From Gemmatimonas groenlandica (GTDB lineage Bacteria > Gemmatimonadota > Gemmatimonadetes > Gemmatimonadales > Gemmatimonadaceae), in NCBI RefSeq assembly GCF_013004105.1, contig NZ_CP053085.1:2108001-2172000 (forward strand): a DNA stretch of 64,000 bases, given 5' to 3'. Each line of letters begins with the position of its first letter. Position 1 is the stretch's first letter. The notes under the pieces are model-generated. The model did not search any database, was not told where the DNA came from, and saw nothing but the letters and a program-made list of their open reading frames with translations. Below, piece by piece: positions 8,623 to 16,751 of this stretch. Made by a program: the position numbers and the translations under genes.

Positions 8623-9620
8623 GCGCCGCGGTGTTTCCGACGGAAGTGCTGAGCCCGGCGCCGTCGGTGGCGACGCGTCGTGCCGAAGCCACCCGCTGGA
8701 TCGCCGGCCTGCATGATGAACTGACGTCGTTCTTCGGCCGTCTCGACGGCGGTGGCACCTTCACCGAAGATCGGTGGGAGCGCCCCGGCGGCGGTGGTGG
8801 TGTGGCGCGTGTGATGACCGATGGCGTGACCTTCGAGAAGGCCGGGATCAATCGCTCAGCGGTGATGGGCGAGTTGCCGGAGCTTGCGGCGCGACGCCTG
8901 GGCGGCCGTGGTGCCGCCGCCGGTGCCACGCACTTCTTCGCGACCGGGGTGAGTCTGGTGGTGCACCCGCGCAGTCCGAAGGTGCCTACGGTGCATCTCA
9001 ATGTGCGCTATTTCGAGCTCACCGACGAGCACGGCAATCTCACGGACAGCTGGTTCGGCGGCGGCACGGATCTCACGCCGTTCTACCCGCATGTCGCAGA
9101 CGGCGTGACGTTCCATCGCGCCCTGCGCGACATGGCCGACAAGCATCACGCACGGTTCTATCCGGACTTCAAGCAGTGGTGCGACGAGTACTTCGTGAAC
9201 GTCCATCGCGACAACGAAGCGCGCGGCATCGGCGGCATCTTCTTTGATCACCTGCGTCCCGACGAGGCCTCCCACGACCTCGATCACGCGGGTGTGCAGG
9301 CGTTCGTGAGCGACGTGGCCCGGGTGTTGCGACATGCGTATGAGCCGATCGTCGAACGTCGTCGACACGAAGCGTTCAACGAGGCCGAGCGAGAGTTCCA
9401 GCTCGTGCGGCGCGGGCGGTACGTTGAGTTCAACCTCGTGCATGACCGTGGGACGATCTTCGGCCTGCAGACCAATGCGCGGGTGGAAAGCGTGCTCATG
9501 AGCTTGCCGCCGCTGGCGATGTGGCAGTACTCCCCGCGTTACGCCCCCGATTCCTTCGAGGCTCGACTGGTGCGTATGCTCGAGCCCCGCGACTGGATTA
9601 CGGACGCGACAGGAGAATGA
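8619..9620 (+). CDS. hemF: Oxygen-dependent coproporphyrinogen III oxidase
   Basis: Cofactor-free oxidase that uses O2 to decarboxylate coproporphyrinogen III to protoporphyrinogen IX. The 333-residue protein contains the family hallmarks RVMTDGVTFEKAGIN, PTVHLNVRYFE, SWFGGGTDLTPFYP, GGIFFDHL and GRYVEFNLVHDRGT. The start is ATG 8619, overlapping hemE by 4 nt. The aerobic enzyme type, rather than radical-SAM HemN, indicates that this operon is meant to run with oxygen present. Confidence 0.96.
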   Translation: MSAAVFPTEVLSPAPSVATRRAEATRWIAGLHDELTSFFGRLDGGGTFTEDRWERPGGGGGVARVMTDGVTFEKAGINRSAVMGELPELAARRLGGRGAAAGATHFFATGVSLVVHPRSPKVPTVHLNVRYFELTDEHGNLTDSWFGGGTDLTPFYPHVADGVTFHRALRDMADKHHARFYPDFKQWCDEYFVNVHRDNEARGIGGIFFDHLRPDEASHDLDHAGVQAFVSDVARVLRHAYEPIVERRRHEAFNEAEREFQLVRRGRYVEFNLVHDRGTIFGLQTNARVESVLMSLPPLAMWQYSPRYAPDSFEARLVRMLEPRDWITDATGE

Positions 9621-9623
9621 CAG

Positions 9624-11108
9624 ATGCGTGCCCTCGCTGACTATCGCGACACCGTGCCACCTTCCGAACAGGACGCTGGCGACCAACGTTCGGTCGCGGT
9701 CGTCGGCGCCGGCATCACCGGACTCGTCGCCGCGTATGAACTACGTCGGCGCGGGGTAAACGTCACGTTGTATGAAGCGAGCGGTCAGGCCGGCGGCGCG
9801 ATTCGTACGTCGCACACCGATGGCTTTCTCGCCGAGCACGGCCCCAATTCGTTCGTCACGTCGGCAGCGGTCGACGCGCTGATCGCACAGCTGGATCTGC
9901 AGGACGACGTGGTGGAGGCGAACCCGAAGGCGAACCGTCGCTACATCGTGCGCAACGGGACGCTCCAGTCGTTTCCGATGACGCCGCCGGCGATGCTCGC
10001 CACGCGACTGTTTTCGCTCAAGGCCAAGTTGCGCGTGTTGTTGGAGCCGTTGGTGCGCACCCGCGCCACCGACGCCGACGAATCCGTGGCGTCGTTCGTG
10101 CGCCGTCGGATGGGGCACGAAGTACTGGACTATGCGGTGGATCCGTTCATCTCCGGTATTTTCGCGGGCGATACTGAAACGCTGAGCATGATGCACGCCT
10201 TCCCGCGTGTCTTCGATCTCGAGCGACGGTATGGATCGCTGTCGGCCGGTCTCATGGCTACTCGCGGGAAAATGCCGCCGGCGCCGGGCGAGGCCTCGGA
10301 CGCCGACCTTGCCGACCTGGAGCGCGCCCCCGCTGGACCGCCGACGCGCGCCAGACTGATTTCGTTCGTTGACGGGATGCAGACCCTCACCGACGCGCTG
10401 GCCGCGTCGCTGGTGGGCACGATGCGCCTGGACTGCCCCGTGCGCCTGCTTCATCGGAACGAAGGTCGCTGGGTCGTCGAAGCTGGTCAGGATGGCGCCT
10501 CGCGCGCCCGCACCGTCGACGCGGTGGTCATGGCGACCCCAGCGCACGTGCTGGCCGCAATGGAGTTGCCGGCGGCGCTTCGTAAGAATGCGGCGTTGGT
10601 GGAGCGCGTGGAGTATCCGCCGGTCAGCACGCTCACGCTGGGCTTCGAGCGAGCCGATGTCGCGCATGCGCTCGATGGCTTCGGCATGCTGATCCCGTCG
10701 AAGGAAAAGCGCAGCATGCTCGGCGCGCAGTTCAGCTCGTCGCTGTTCCCCGATCGCGCGCCGGATGGTCACGTCGCCATCACCTGCTTCGTCGGTGGCG
10801 CTCGTATGCCGGAGCGCGCGCGCGAAGACACTGACTTGTTGGTGGAGCGCGTGCTGATCGACCTGCGTCAGCTATTGGGTGTACGCGGCGAACCAATCTT
10901 CGCCAAGCACGTTTACTGGTCGCGGGGCATTCCGCAGTACACGGTCGGCTATCAGGCGGTGAAGGACGCCGCGGACGAAACCGAGTTGTCCAACCCGGGA
11001 CTCTATCTCGCTGGCAACTACCGCAACGGTGTTTCAGTGGGAGACTGCGTGGCCAGCGGACACCAGATCGCCCACCGGGTCGCGAACTACCTCGCCCGAG
11101 CAGGCTGA
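9624..11108 (+). CDS. hemG: Protoporphyrinogen oxidase, FAD type (HemY-like)
   Basis: Oxidises protoporphyrinogen IX to protoporphyrin IX (in some phyla the same family acts on coproporphyrinogen). The 494-residue flavoprotein has the FAD motif VVGAGITGLVAAYEL (GAGITGL at 28-34), GGAIRTSHTDGFLAEHGPNS, a substrate domain, and the C-terminal FAD signature NYRNGVSVGDCVASG. ATG at 9624 lies 3 nt after the hemF stop, with AGGAG just upstream. About 22 residues precede the FAD domain, slightly longer than usual. Together with hemA-hemE-hemF it completes a transcription unit of O2-using heme genes; hemB, C, D and H are not in the window. Confidence 0.93.
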   Translation: MRALADYRDTVPPSEQDAGDQRSVAVVGAGITGLVAAYELRRRGVNVTLYEASGQAGGAIRTSHTDGFLAEHGPNSFVTSAAVDALIAQLDLQDDVVEANPKANRRYIVRNGTLQSFPMTPPAMLATRLFSLKAKLRVLLEPLVRTRATDADESVASFVRRRMGHEVLDYAVDPFISGIFAGDTETLSMMHAFPRVFDLERRYGSLSAGLMATRGKMPPAPGEASDADLADLERAPAGPPTRARLISFVDGMQTLTDALAASLVGTMRLDCPVRLLHRNEGRWVVEAGQDGASRARTVDAVVMATPAHVLAAMELPAALRKNAALVERVEYPPVSTLTLGFERADVAHALDGFGMLIPSKEKRSMLGAQFSSSLFPDRAPDGHVAITCFVGGARMPERAREDTDLLVERVLIDLRQLLGVRGEPIFAKHVYWSRGIPQYTVGYQAVKDAADETELSNPGLYLAGNYRNGVSVGDCVASGHQIAHRVANYLARAG

Positions 11109-11129
11109 TCGGGCGGCGGGTCGGCATCA

Positions 11130-11144
11130 CCGCACTGAGTGCGG
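11130..11144 (+). terminator. Short perfect hairpin after hemG
   Basis: CCGCACT-G-AGTGCGG is a perfect 7-bp palindrome 21 nt after the hemG stop and directly abutting the -35 of the bshB1 promoter. There is no T tract, so it could be a weak terminator or an operator. Confidence 0.4.
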
Positions 11145-11173
11145 TTGCCGACCGACGGGCGAGCGCATAGCGT
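11145..11173 (+). promoter_or_regulatory. Promoter of bshB1-kynA-kynB, probably leaderless
   Basis: TTGCCG (11145-11150), a 17-nt spacer and TAGCGT (11168-11173) end 6 nt before the bshB1 ATG. At normal spacing the transcript would start on the A of the start codon. There is no Shine-Dalgarno. Confidence 0.6.
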
Positions 11174-11179
11174 CCGTGC

Positions 11180-11902
11180 ATGACCGCACTCGATCTCCTC
11201 TGTATTGCGCCACACCGCGACGACGCCGAACTCACCTGTGGCGGGACGCTCATCAAAGCGGTCGACGCCGGCCATCGCGTTGGTGTACTCGACCTGACGC
11301 AGGGCGAGATGGGCACCAAGGGCTCGGCTGAGCTGCGAGCGGCCGAGGCCGCGCACGGGGCCCGCGTGATGGGGGTGCACGTACGTGAGAACCTCGGACT
11401 CCCTGACGCCGGAATCAGCAATACCGACGACACGCGCGGCCGCCTGGTGCAGGTACTGCGCCGACTGCGTCCCCGCGTCGTGATCATTCCGGCACCGCGT
11501 GGCCGTCATCCCGATCATCGCCGCACCACCGAGCTGGCGCGCGACGCGTGCTTCCTGAGCGGACTCGCGAAGTATCAGCCGGGTGATCACCCGGCCTTTC
11601 GTCCATTCAAGCTGTTGCACGTCGTCACCTACCGTGAAGACGCGGTGAAGCCATCGTTCGTCGTCGACATCAGCGCGCAGTTCGCACGCAAGCTCGAGGC
11701 GATCAAGTGCTACGGGTCGCAATTCGACGGGACGACGCAGGCGGGGGAAGTGTATCCGAATGGTGAGCCGCTGTATGACATTGTCACGCATCATGCGGCA
11801 CATTACGGCTCGCTCATTCGCGTGCAATACGGCGAACCCTTCTACACCGACGAAACCCTGCAGATCGACGACGTCACCACCCTGGGCGTCTCCACGTTCT
11901 GA
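11180..11902 (+). CDS. bshB1: N-acetylglucosaminyl-malate deacetylase, bacillithiol pathway
   Basis: LmbE/PIG-L zinc deacetylase that would remove the acetyl group from GlcNAc-malate in bacillithiol synthesis. The 240-residue product shows the metal site APHRDDAEL (His12, Asp14/15), LTQGEMGTKGS (typical of BshB1 rather than of MshB), EAAHGARVMGV and the second metal motif RGRHPDHRRT. The start is ATG 11180. It is followed after 31 nt by kynA. bshA and bshC are not in the window, so an actual bacillithiol pathway is inferred; a different GlcNAc-conjugate substrate is possible. Confidence 0.85.
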   Translation: MTALDLLCIAPHRDDAELTCGGTLIKAVDAGHRVGVLDLTQGEMGTKGSAELRAAEAAHGARVMGVHVRENLGLPDAGISNTDDTRGRLVQVLRRLRPRVVIIPAPRGRHPDHRRTTELARDACFLSGLAKYQPGDHPAFRPFKLLHVVTYREDAVKPSFVVDISAQFARKLEAIKCYGSQFDGTTQAGEVYPNGEPLYDIVTHHAAHYGSLIRVQYGEPFYTDETLQIDDVTTLGVSTF

Positions 11903-11933
11903 GTGCACTCTCCTTTTCCGCCGATCATTTCGC

Positions 11934-12698
11934 ATGAGTGAAGCCGCGCACGCACACACGTCGAGCATCGACTACGGCAGCTATTTACGGCTGCCGGAGC
12001 TTCTGGAGCTCCAGACACTGCAGTCGTCGCCGGAGCATCCCGACGAACTGCTGTTCATCGTGGTGCATCAGGCCAGCGAGCTGTGGTTCAAGGTATTGCG
12101 CCACGAAATGGACACGATGATCACGGCGCTCGAAGGGTTCGACACGATGCGGGCGTTGCTCGCCGTTCAGCGTGTGAACGTGCTCACCGAGATCGTCGCC
12201 CAGCAGCTCACGGCGCTCGACACGCTGCCTCCGCAGCGCTTCGCGCAGTTTCGCGGCTATCTCGGATCGAGCAGCGGTTCACAGAGCGCGCAGTTCCGTG
12301 CGATCGAAGCGACCGCCGGTTTGCGCGACCCGCACTTCTTGGCGGCCATCACCGAGCACGGCGAGCCACCCGCCGTGGTGAAGGAAGCCTTGGCCCGTCC
12401 GGTGCTGCAGTCGCTGGTGTTGGGGCTGATCGAACACGAGAAGATGGAGCTGGCCGAGCTGTACATGGGCCCCGGTCCAACGCCGATGTTCCTGTTGGTC
12501 GAGGGGCTGCTGGAGTTCGAGCAGCGGTTCGCGCGCTGGCGCTTCCTGCATGTGCAGTTGGTAGAGCGCATCATCGGCCCGGGGACGTTTGGAACCGGCG
12601 GTACGCTCGGGGCGAAGTATCTCTCGCGCACGGTGAGCCACCGGTTCTTCCCGGAGCTGTGGGCGGTGCGGTCGAAGTTCTATGGAACTGCGAAGTAA
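11934..12698 (+). CDS. kynA: Tryptophan 2,3-dioxygenase
   Basis: Heme enzyme opening the indole ring of L-tryptophan to N-formylkynurenine. The 254-residue protein has SIDYGSYLRLPELLELQ, the heme/substrate region FIVVHQASELWFKVLRHE, FRGYLGSSSGSQSAQFR and the C-terminal GTGGTLGAKYL. Length is close to that of other bacterial TDOs. ATG at 11934 has no clear Shine-Dalgarno. It pairs with kynB downstream (30-nt gap); kynureninase is not in the window, so the end product here is kynurenine. The heme requirement may explain the location next to the hem genes, but that is speculation. Confidence 0.94.
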   Translation: MSEAAHAHTSSIDYGSYLRLPELLELQTLQSSPEHPDELLFIVVHQASELWFKVLRHEMDTMITALEGFDTMRALLAVQRVNVLTEIVAQQLTALDTLPPQRFAQFRGYLGSSSGSQSAQFRAIEATAGLRDPHFLAAITEHGEPPAVVKEALARPVLQSLVLGLIEHEKMELAELYMGPGPTPMFLLVEGLLEFEQRFARWRFLHVQLVERIIGPGTFGTGGTLGAKYLSRTVSHRFFPELWAVRSKFYGTAK

Positions 12699-12724
12699 GG
12701 GGTAGGGAGTTCGGGGTAAGGAGT
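12699..12724 (+). repeat. Direct repeat GGGGTAGGGAGT / GGGGTAAGGAGT
   Basis: Two 12-nt units separated by TC fill the kynA-kynB gap. The second unit supplies the AAGGAG ribosome site 5 nt before the kynB GTG. The same GTAGGGA theme forms a tandem heptamer array at 40410-40451. Confidence 0.7.
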
Positions 12725-12728
12725 CATC

Positions 12729-13370
12729 GTGTTCTTTGATATCAGTGTACCGTTCGCCGCTGCTACGCCGCCTTGGCCGGACGACGTCGGCTTTTCGTGC
12801 GGGTGGACGTGTCGGCGCGAAGAAGGCAGCAGCGTGAATTTGGGTGTGTTGCATTCGAGTGCGCATGTGGGCACGCACGCGGATGCGCCGTTGCATGTGC
12901 ACTCGTCGTGGCCGGCGTCGGAGTCATTGCCGGCGTCGGTGTTCGTGGGCGAGGTGCAGCTCATCGCGCTGCCGGCCGACCACGATGCGGCGAGCGACAT
13001 CACGGTTGAGGTGCTGCAGCGGCTGTTGGGCGCGCATGTGCCCACGCGGGTGATCGTGCGCACGGGGTGCTCGGTGGCGTCGGGGACCTTTCCCGCGAAC
13101 TGGCCGGCGCTGACTGCCGACGCGGCGACGTGGCTGGTGCAGCACGGGCTCACGTTGTGGGGTGTGGATGCCCCCAGTGTGGACCGACGTACGAGCACGG
13201 CATTGCCGGTGCACAACGCGATTTTCGGCGGCGGGGCGTTCGTGCTGGAGAATCTCGCACTCGAAGTCGTTCCGATTGGACGCTACGAGCTGCTGGCGCA
13301 ACCGCTGGCGGTGCACGGCGCGGACGCGGCGCCGGTACGAGCGCTGTTGCGCGCGATACGCGAGAAGTAG
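12729..13370 (+). CDS. kynB: Arylformamidase (kynurenine formamidase)
   Basis: Metal-dependent hydrolase of the cyclase family that converts N-formylkynurenine to kynurenine and formate. The 213-residue protein has the metal-binding signature SSAHVGTHADAPLHV (about 43-57) and starts with the typical DISVPF segment. GTG at 12729 follows AAGGAG at 5-nt spacing. It directly follows kynA, which makes its substrate. It converges on the zinc-ribbon gene, with only 10 nt between stop codons. Confidence 0.9.
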   Translation: MFFDISVPFAAATPPWPDDVGFSCGWTCRREEGSSVNLGVLHSSAHVGTHADAPLHVHSSWPASESLPASVFVGEVQLIALPADHDAASDITVEVLQRLLGAHVPTRVIVRTGCSVASGTFPANWPALTADAATWLVQHGLTLWGVDAPSVDRRTSTALPVHNAIFGGGAFVLENLALEVVPIGRYELLAQPLAVHGADAAPVRALLRAIREK

Positions 13371-13380
13371 CGCGCGCGGC

Positions 13381-14463
13381 CTACGGCTCTTTGAGACGTC
13401 CGATCTGCGTGGTGATGGCGTCGGGTACCAACAGCGAGTCGGCGATGACCGCGATGCCCTCGGCTTCGGCCCACGCGCGTTCCAGCTGCGCCAGCTCACC
13501 TTCGAGCGCCTGACGTTCGGCGTCTTCGTTGATGGCCATTTCAAAGGCGAGTCGCGCGGCAGCCGGAATGGCCGAGAGATCACCGGTATCGCCGAAGGTG
13601 CTCTTGGCGGCCCACTCGCGGCGCATACCGGCGGCCCATTTGCCGTACCGCTCCGGGCCACCGGCTTGTTCGATGAGCTTGACGCCGTCGCCGATCACGT
13701 TGCGGCGCGCGCCGCCGCGATTGATGAGCGGCATGAGACGACGCAACAACGGCACGGCGTCGGCGCCATGCAATTGCACGCGTCCCAGTTCGTTCTTGCC
13801 TTCTTGCTTACGCGCCATCGACCAGTAGCCACCATTGCGCACGGTGGGATCCGGGCTGTGATAGTGCGCGGCATAGCCGATATCGATGGCCCATCCGGCG
13901 GCACGGTCGCTGGCGATGATGCGCGGGTTGCCGATCGGCATGAAGCGACCACCGTCTGGATGATCGAGCGGCTTCTGTGCCATCAGGTTCGAGGACAGAA
14001 GCGTGTACATATTGAGCGCGTGTACGGCTGGCATCAGTGCCGCGATTCCAACGCCGGTGGCGACGGCGCCACTGATCAGGAGCCCCGCCGCCGCGGTGAC
14101 GCCAACGCCCGTGGCAATGGCCTTCACACGGCGGCGTCCGAACTGATCGCCGTAGCGCCACGCCGCGAACTCGGGACGCTGGGGCGCGCCGATGCGGACA
14201 AGCTCTGTGCCATCAGCGAGCCGGGCGAGTCCGATGTTATCAGTGCTGACGCGCACGCGCGTGTCGCGAAAGGCTCGCTCACTCTGTTCGATCGCTTCCC
14301 AGCGCTCGTCGAACGGCGTGAGGTTCCACCGCTCGCAACCGCGGCACACTACCCAGAGCCGACCTTGGCGCGCGTCGAACGCAATGCGCCGGCCGATAGG
14401 CAGTGCTTCGATGGCCTCATTGGCACCGAGCGATTTCCGGCAATGCATGCAGGTGGAGTACAT
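13381..14463 (-). CDS. Unknown zinc-ribbon membrane protein, paralog 2
   Basis: Not recognised as a named family. The 360-residue product starts with a zinc-ribbon layout (Cys5, Cys8, Cys40, Cys43) in a domain with FDARQGRLWVVCRGCERWNL. A strongly conserved STDNIGLARLADGTELVRIG segment follows, then basic RRR and a hydrophobic stretch (about 120-150), a divergent middle, and an acidic helical tail rich in Glu/Ala (AELERAWAEAE-like). It is about as long as, and alignable with, the gene just upstream (14463-15533), sharing the Cys positions exactly. ATG 14463 overlaps that gene's stop by 1 nt (TGATG), so they are co-translated. The function is unknown: metal sensing or membrane-associated protein handling would fit, with no proof. 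Confidence 0.75.
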   Translation of the reverse strand: MYSTCMHCRKSLGANEAIEALPIGRRIAFDARQGRLWVVCRGCERWNLTPFDERWEAIEQSERAFRDTRVRVSTDNIGLARLADGTELVRIGAPQRPEFAAWRYGDQFGRRRVKAIATGVGVTAAAGLLISGAVATGVGIAALMPAVHALNMYTLLSSNLMAQKPLDHPDGGRFMPIGNPRIIASDRAAGWAIDIGYAAHYHSPDPTVRNGGYWSMARKQEGKNELGRVQLHGADAVPLLRRLMPLINRGGARRNVIGDGVKLIEQAGGPERYGKWAAGMRREWAAKSTFGDTGDLSAIPAAARLAFEMAINEDAERQALEGELAQLERAWAEAEGIAVIADSLLVPDAITTQIGRLKEP

Positions 14464-15533
14464 CAGCGATCACGCAGGTTGTCGAGCTGTTCGTCCATCG
14501 ACGGCGGCAGGAACATGTCATCGGCGATCTTGGCGATCTGCTCGGCCTCGGCCCACGCGAGTTCGAGCGCGGCGAGTTCGCCGTCCATCGCGCGACGTTC
14601 GCTTTCCTCGTGCAACGCCATCTCGAGCGCGAGGCGATCGCGCGGGGTGAGTGTGTGCAGCGTGCCGGGGAGCTTCTTCACCACGTTGCGCTTGTGGCTG
14701 CCGAACCAATCGCTCTTGCCGACGCCCCAACGTGCGTCACCCGTTGTCGCCCCCACACGCTGCTGCACGGACGTGAGTACGCGCAACGGATCACCGATCT
14801 CTTCCAGCAGGGAGACGGCGTCCTGCACCTGCACGAGCGAGCCGCCGAAGCGATTCACGGTAGGCAGCAGTCGCGCTGCGGCTTTCATGGCGTGATCGCC
14901 GAGCAGCAGGTGCGTACCCGAGACAGACTCCAACCGGAGCTGCAGTGGTCCCCCGTCCACGCCGCGCTCGAGGGCGCTCATGCGTGCGTGTTTCCGCTGC
15001 ACGTCGACCAGCTCGCCATCGGGAAGGGCGATCTTGCCGATGGACACGCTCTGCCGCCCATTGATCAAGGCGTCCCAGATCCCGCCGTTCGCGTAGACGC
15101 CGGTTAAGCTGCCCACGCTGGCACCGACCGCGATCATGCCGCCCACCACGGCCACGGCGCTGCCCACGATCGTGCCGGTGATCAGCATCTGCCGCTTACG
15201 GCGCCGTCCGAACTGGTCGCCGTAGCGCCACGCCGCCATTTCCGGGCGCTGCGGCTCGCCAATGCGAATCAGGTCGACCCCTTCCTTGAGGCGGGCCAAA
15301 CCCACGTTGTCGGTACTCACGCGCAAGCGGCTCTCGCGAAAACGCCGCTCCATGGCCTCGATGGCCTCCCAGCGCTCTTCGAGGGGGGAGAGGTTCCAAC
15401 GGTCGCAGGCGCGGCACACCACCCACAGGCGCCCCTTGGCGGCGTCGAAGGCCAGCCGGGAGCCCACGGGAAAGGTCTCAAAGGCCTCGTTCCGGCCCAA
15501 ATCGGCCGTGCAGTGGATACAGGTGGCGAACAT
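14463..15533 (-). CDS. Unknown zinc-ribbon membrane protein, paralog 1
   Basis: First gene of a two-gene operon with its paralog at 13381-14463. The 356-residue product has Cys5, Cys8, Cys40 and Cys43, the zinc-ribbon spacing, and FDAAKGRLWVVCRACDRWNL. A basic RRRKRQ and a hydrophobic span (about 116-145, VVGGMIAVGASVG) probably anchor it. The middle shares a LxGxxAxxxxxRLxPxxNRxG pattern with its partner. The C terminus is a Glu/Ala-rich helix. The identical N-terminal architecture and diverged middle point to an old duplication followed by specialisation. Start ATG 15533 is 19 nt from the divergent cysteine desulfurase start, and the shared gap holds a palindromic promoter. Confidence 0.75.
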   Translation of the reverse strand: MFATCIHCTADLGRNEAFETFPVGSRLAFDAAKGRLWVVCRACDRWNLSPLEERWEAIEAMERRFRESRLRVSTDNVGLARLKEGVDLIRIGEPQRPEMAAWRYGDQFGRRRKRQMLITGTIVGSAVAVVGGMIAVGASVGSLTGVYANGGIWDALINGRQSVSIGKIALPDGELVDVQRKHARMSALERGVDGGPLQLRLESVSGTHLLLGDHAMKAAARLLPTVNRFGGSLVQVQDAVSLLEEIGDPLRVLTSVQQRVGATTGDARWGVGKSDWFGSHKRNVVKKLPGTLHTLTPRDRLALEMALHEESERRAMDGELAALELAWAEAEQIAKIADDMFLPPSMDEQLDNLRDR

Positions 15534-15552
15534 TTTCTCTTAATTTAAGAGG
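15534..15552. promoter_or_regulatory. 19-bp divergent, palindromic AT-rich promoter
   Basis: The whole gap between two divergent ATGs contains CTCTTAA-T-TTAAGAG (15537-15551), a perfect palindrome with one central base. It provides TAATTT 6 nt before the + strand ATG and TAAATT 8 nt before the - strand ATG. Both transcripts would then be leaderless and the two genes would compete for, or share, one site. A regulator dimer could bind the same palindrome. No good -35 is visible on either side. Confidence 0.55.
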
Positions 15553-16743
15553 ATGACTCAGCCCGTGTACCTGGATCACGCCGCCACCACCCCGGTGCGC
15601 GACGAGGTCATGGCCGCCATGGCGCCCTACTTCGGCCCGCGCTTCGGAAACCCGTCCAGTGTCCACCGCTGGGGTCGGGAGGCGCGCGTCGCGCTCGATG
15701 AGGCCCGGGAGCGCTTGGCCGCCTGTCTTGGCGCGCATGCCGACGAAGTGTGCTTCACGTCGGGCGGCACGGAGGGCGACAACTTCGCCATCCTCGGTGT
15801 GTTCAGGACGCTCCGGGCGCAGGGCCGCAATGCGGCGATTACGACGCCCATCGAACACAAGGCCGTGCTCGCCGCGGTGCATCAGATCGTGCACGAAGGT
15901 GGCGAAGAGCGCATCGTGCGCGTCACGCCTGACGGGCTCGTGGACATGACGCACTTCGCCGAGCGGCTCGACGAGCGAGTGGCTGTGGCGAGTGTCATGT
16001 GGGTCAACAACGAAGTCGGCGTCATTCAGGATGTGCCCGCATTGGCGGCGAAAGCGAAGGCGGCCGGCGCGGTGTTTCACACCGATGCAGTGCAAGCATT
16101 CGGGAAGGTGTCGATCAACGCGAACTCCACGCCGTTCGATCTGCTCACGATCTCGGGCCACAAGATCGGCGCGCCGAAGGGCATCGGCGCCCTGTTCATT
16201 CGCCGCGACACGCCGCTCGAGCCGATGTTTCATGGCGGCTCTCAGGACCGAGGCCGGCGCCCCGGCACGGAGAATGTCGCCTTCGCGGTCGGACTCGCCA
16301 CGGCAGCGGAGTTGCTGATTGCCGAGCACGAGGCCGAGCACGCCCGTATGCAGATGCTGCAGGCGATGTTCGAGCGCGGACTGCACGAGCGCATTCCCGA
16401 CGTGATCATTCACGCGGCGAACGCACCGCGTGCGCCACACATCACCAACATGTCGATCCCCGGCACGAGCAGCGAGTCGATGCTGATGGCGCTCGACCTG
16501 CGTGGTATCGCCTGCAGCGCGGGCTCGGCGTGTCAGAGCGGCAGCGTCTCGGCGTCGCACGTGTTGAGCGCGATGGGCGTGGCGCCCGACGTGGCGAACG
16601 CCGCGTTGCGGCTCTCGTTCGGCTGCCTGAGTACCGAGGCGTGCGTGCAGCGCACGCTCGACGTGTTGGCCACGCTCGCCGAGAAGTCGCGCGTCGGCAA
16701 GGCCGCCAGCGCGGCGTGCGCGTTCACGCCCGTCGAATTCTAG
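15553..16743 (+). CDS. iscS: Cysteine desulfurase (IscS/NifS family)
   Basis: PLP enzyme that removes sulfur from cysteine and hands it on as persulfide. The 396-residue protein begins YLDHAATTPVRDEV, binds PLP through Lys204 in ISGHKIGAPKGIGALF, and carries the persulfide Cys327 in CSAGSACQSGS. FTSGGTEGDN is the phosphate-binding loop. ATG 15553 has TAATTT 6 nt upstream. It is followed 8 nt later by mnmA, so the likely sulfur acceptor is the tRNA thiolation route, although iron-sulfur assembly is equally possible in a genome with one desulfurase. The symbol denotes the family, not a proven iscS ortholog. Confidence 0.9.
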   Translation: MTQPVYLDHAATTPVRDEVMAAMAPYFGPRFGNPSSVHRWGREARVALDEARERLAACLGAHADEVCFTSGGTEGDNFAILGVFRTLRAQGRNAAITTPIEHKAVLAAVHQIVHEGGEERIVRVTPDGLVDMTHFAERLDERVAVASVMWVNNEVGVIQDVPALAAKAKAAGAVFHTDAVQAFGKVSINANSTPFDLLTISGHKIGAPKGIGALFIRRDTPLEPMFHGGSQDRGRRPGTENVAFAVGLATAAELLIAEHEAEHARMQMLQAMFERGLHERIPDVIIHAANAPRAPHITNMSIPGTSSESMLMALDLRGIACSAGSACQSGSVSASHVLSAMGVAPDVANAALRLSFGCLSTEACVQRTLDVLATLAEKSRVGKAASAACAFTPVEF

Positions 16744-16751
16744 GCCCGATC

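Noticed and set aside
13162-14895. 577-residue plus-strand ORF over the zinc-ribbon genes
   Set aside because: Low-complexity Arg/Ala translation with no motif; the minus-strand genes have matched Cys positions and a shared architecture, so they are real.
15999-16750. Long N-terminal extension of mnmA reading through the desulfurase gene
   Set aside because: The extension is out of frame with the conserved desulfurase and has no domain; MnmA starts at 16752.
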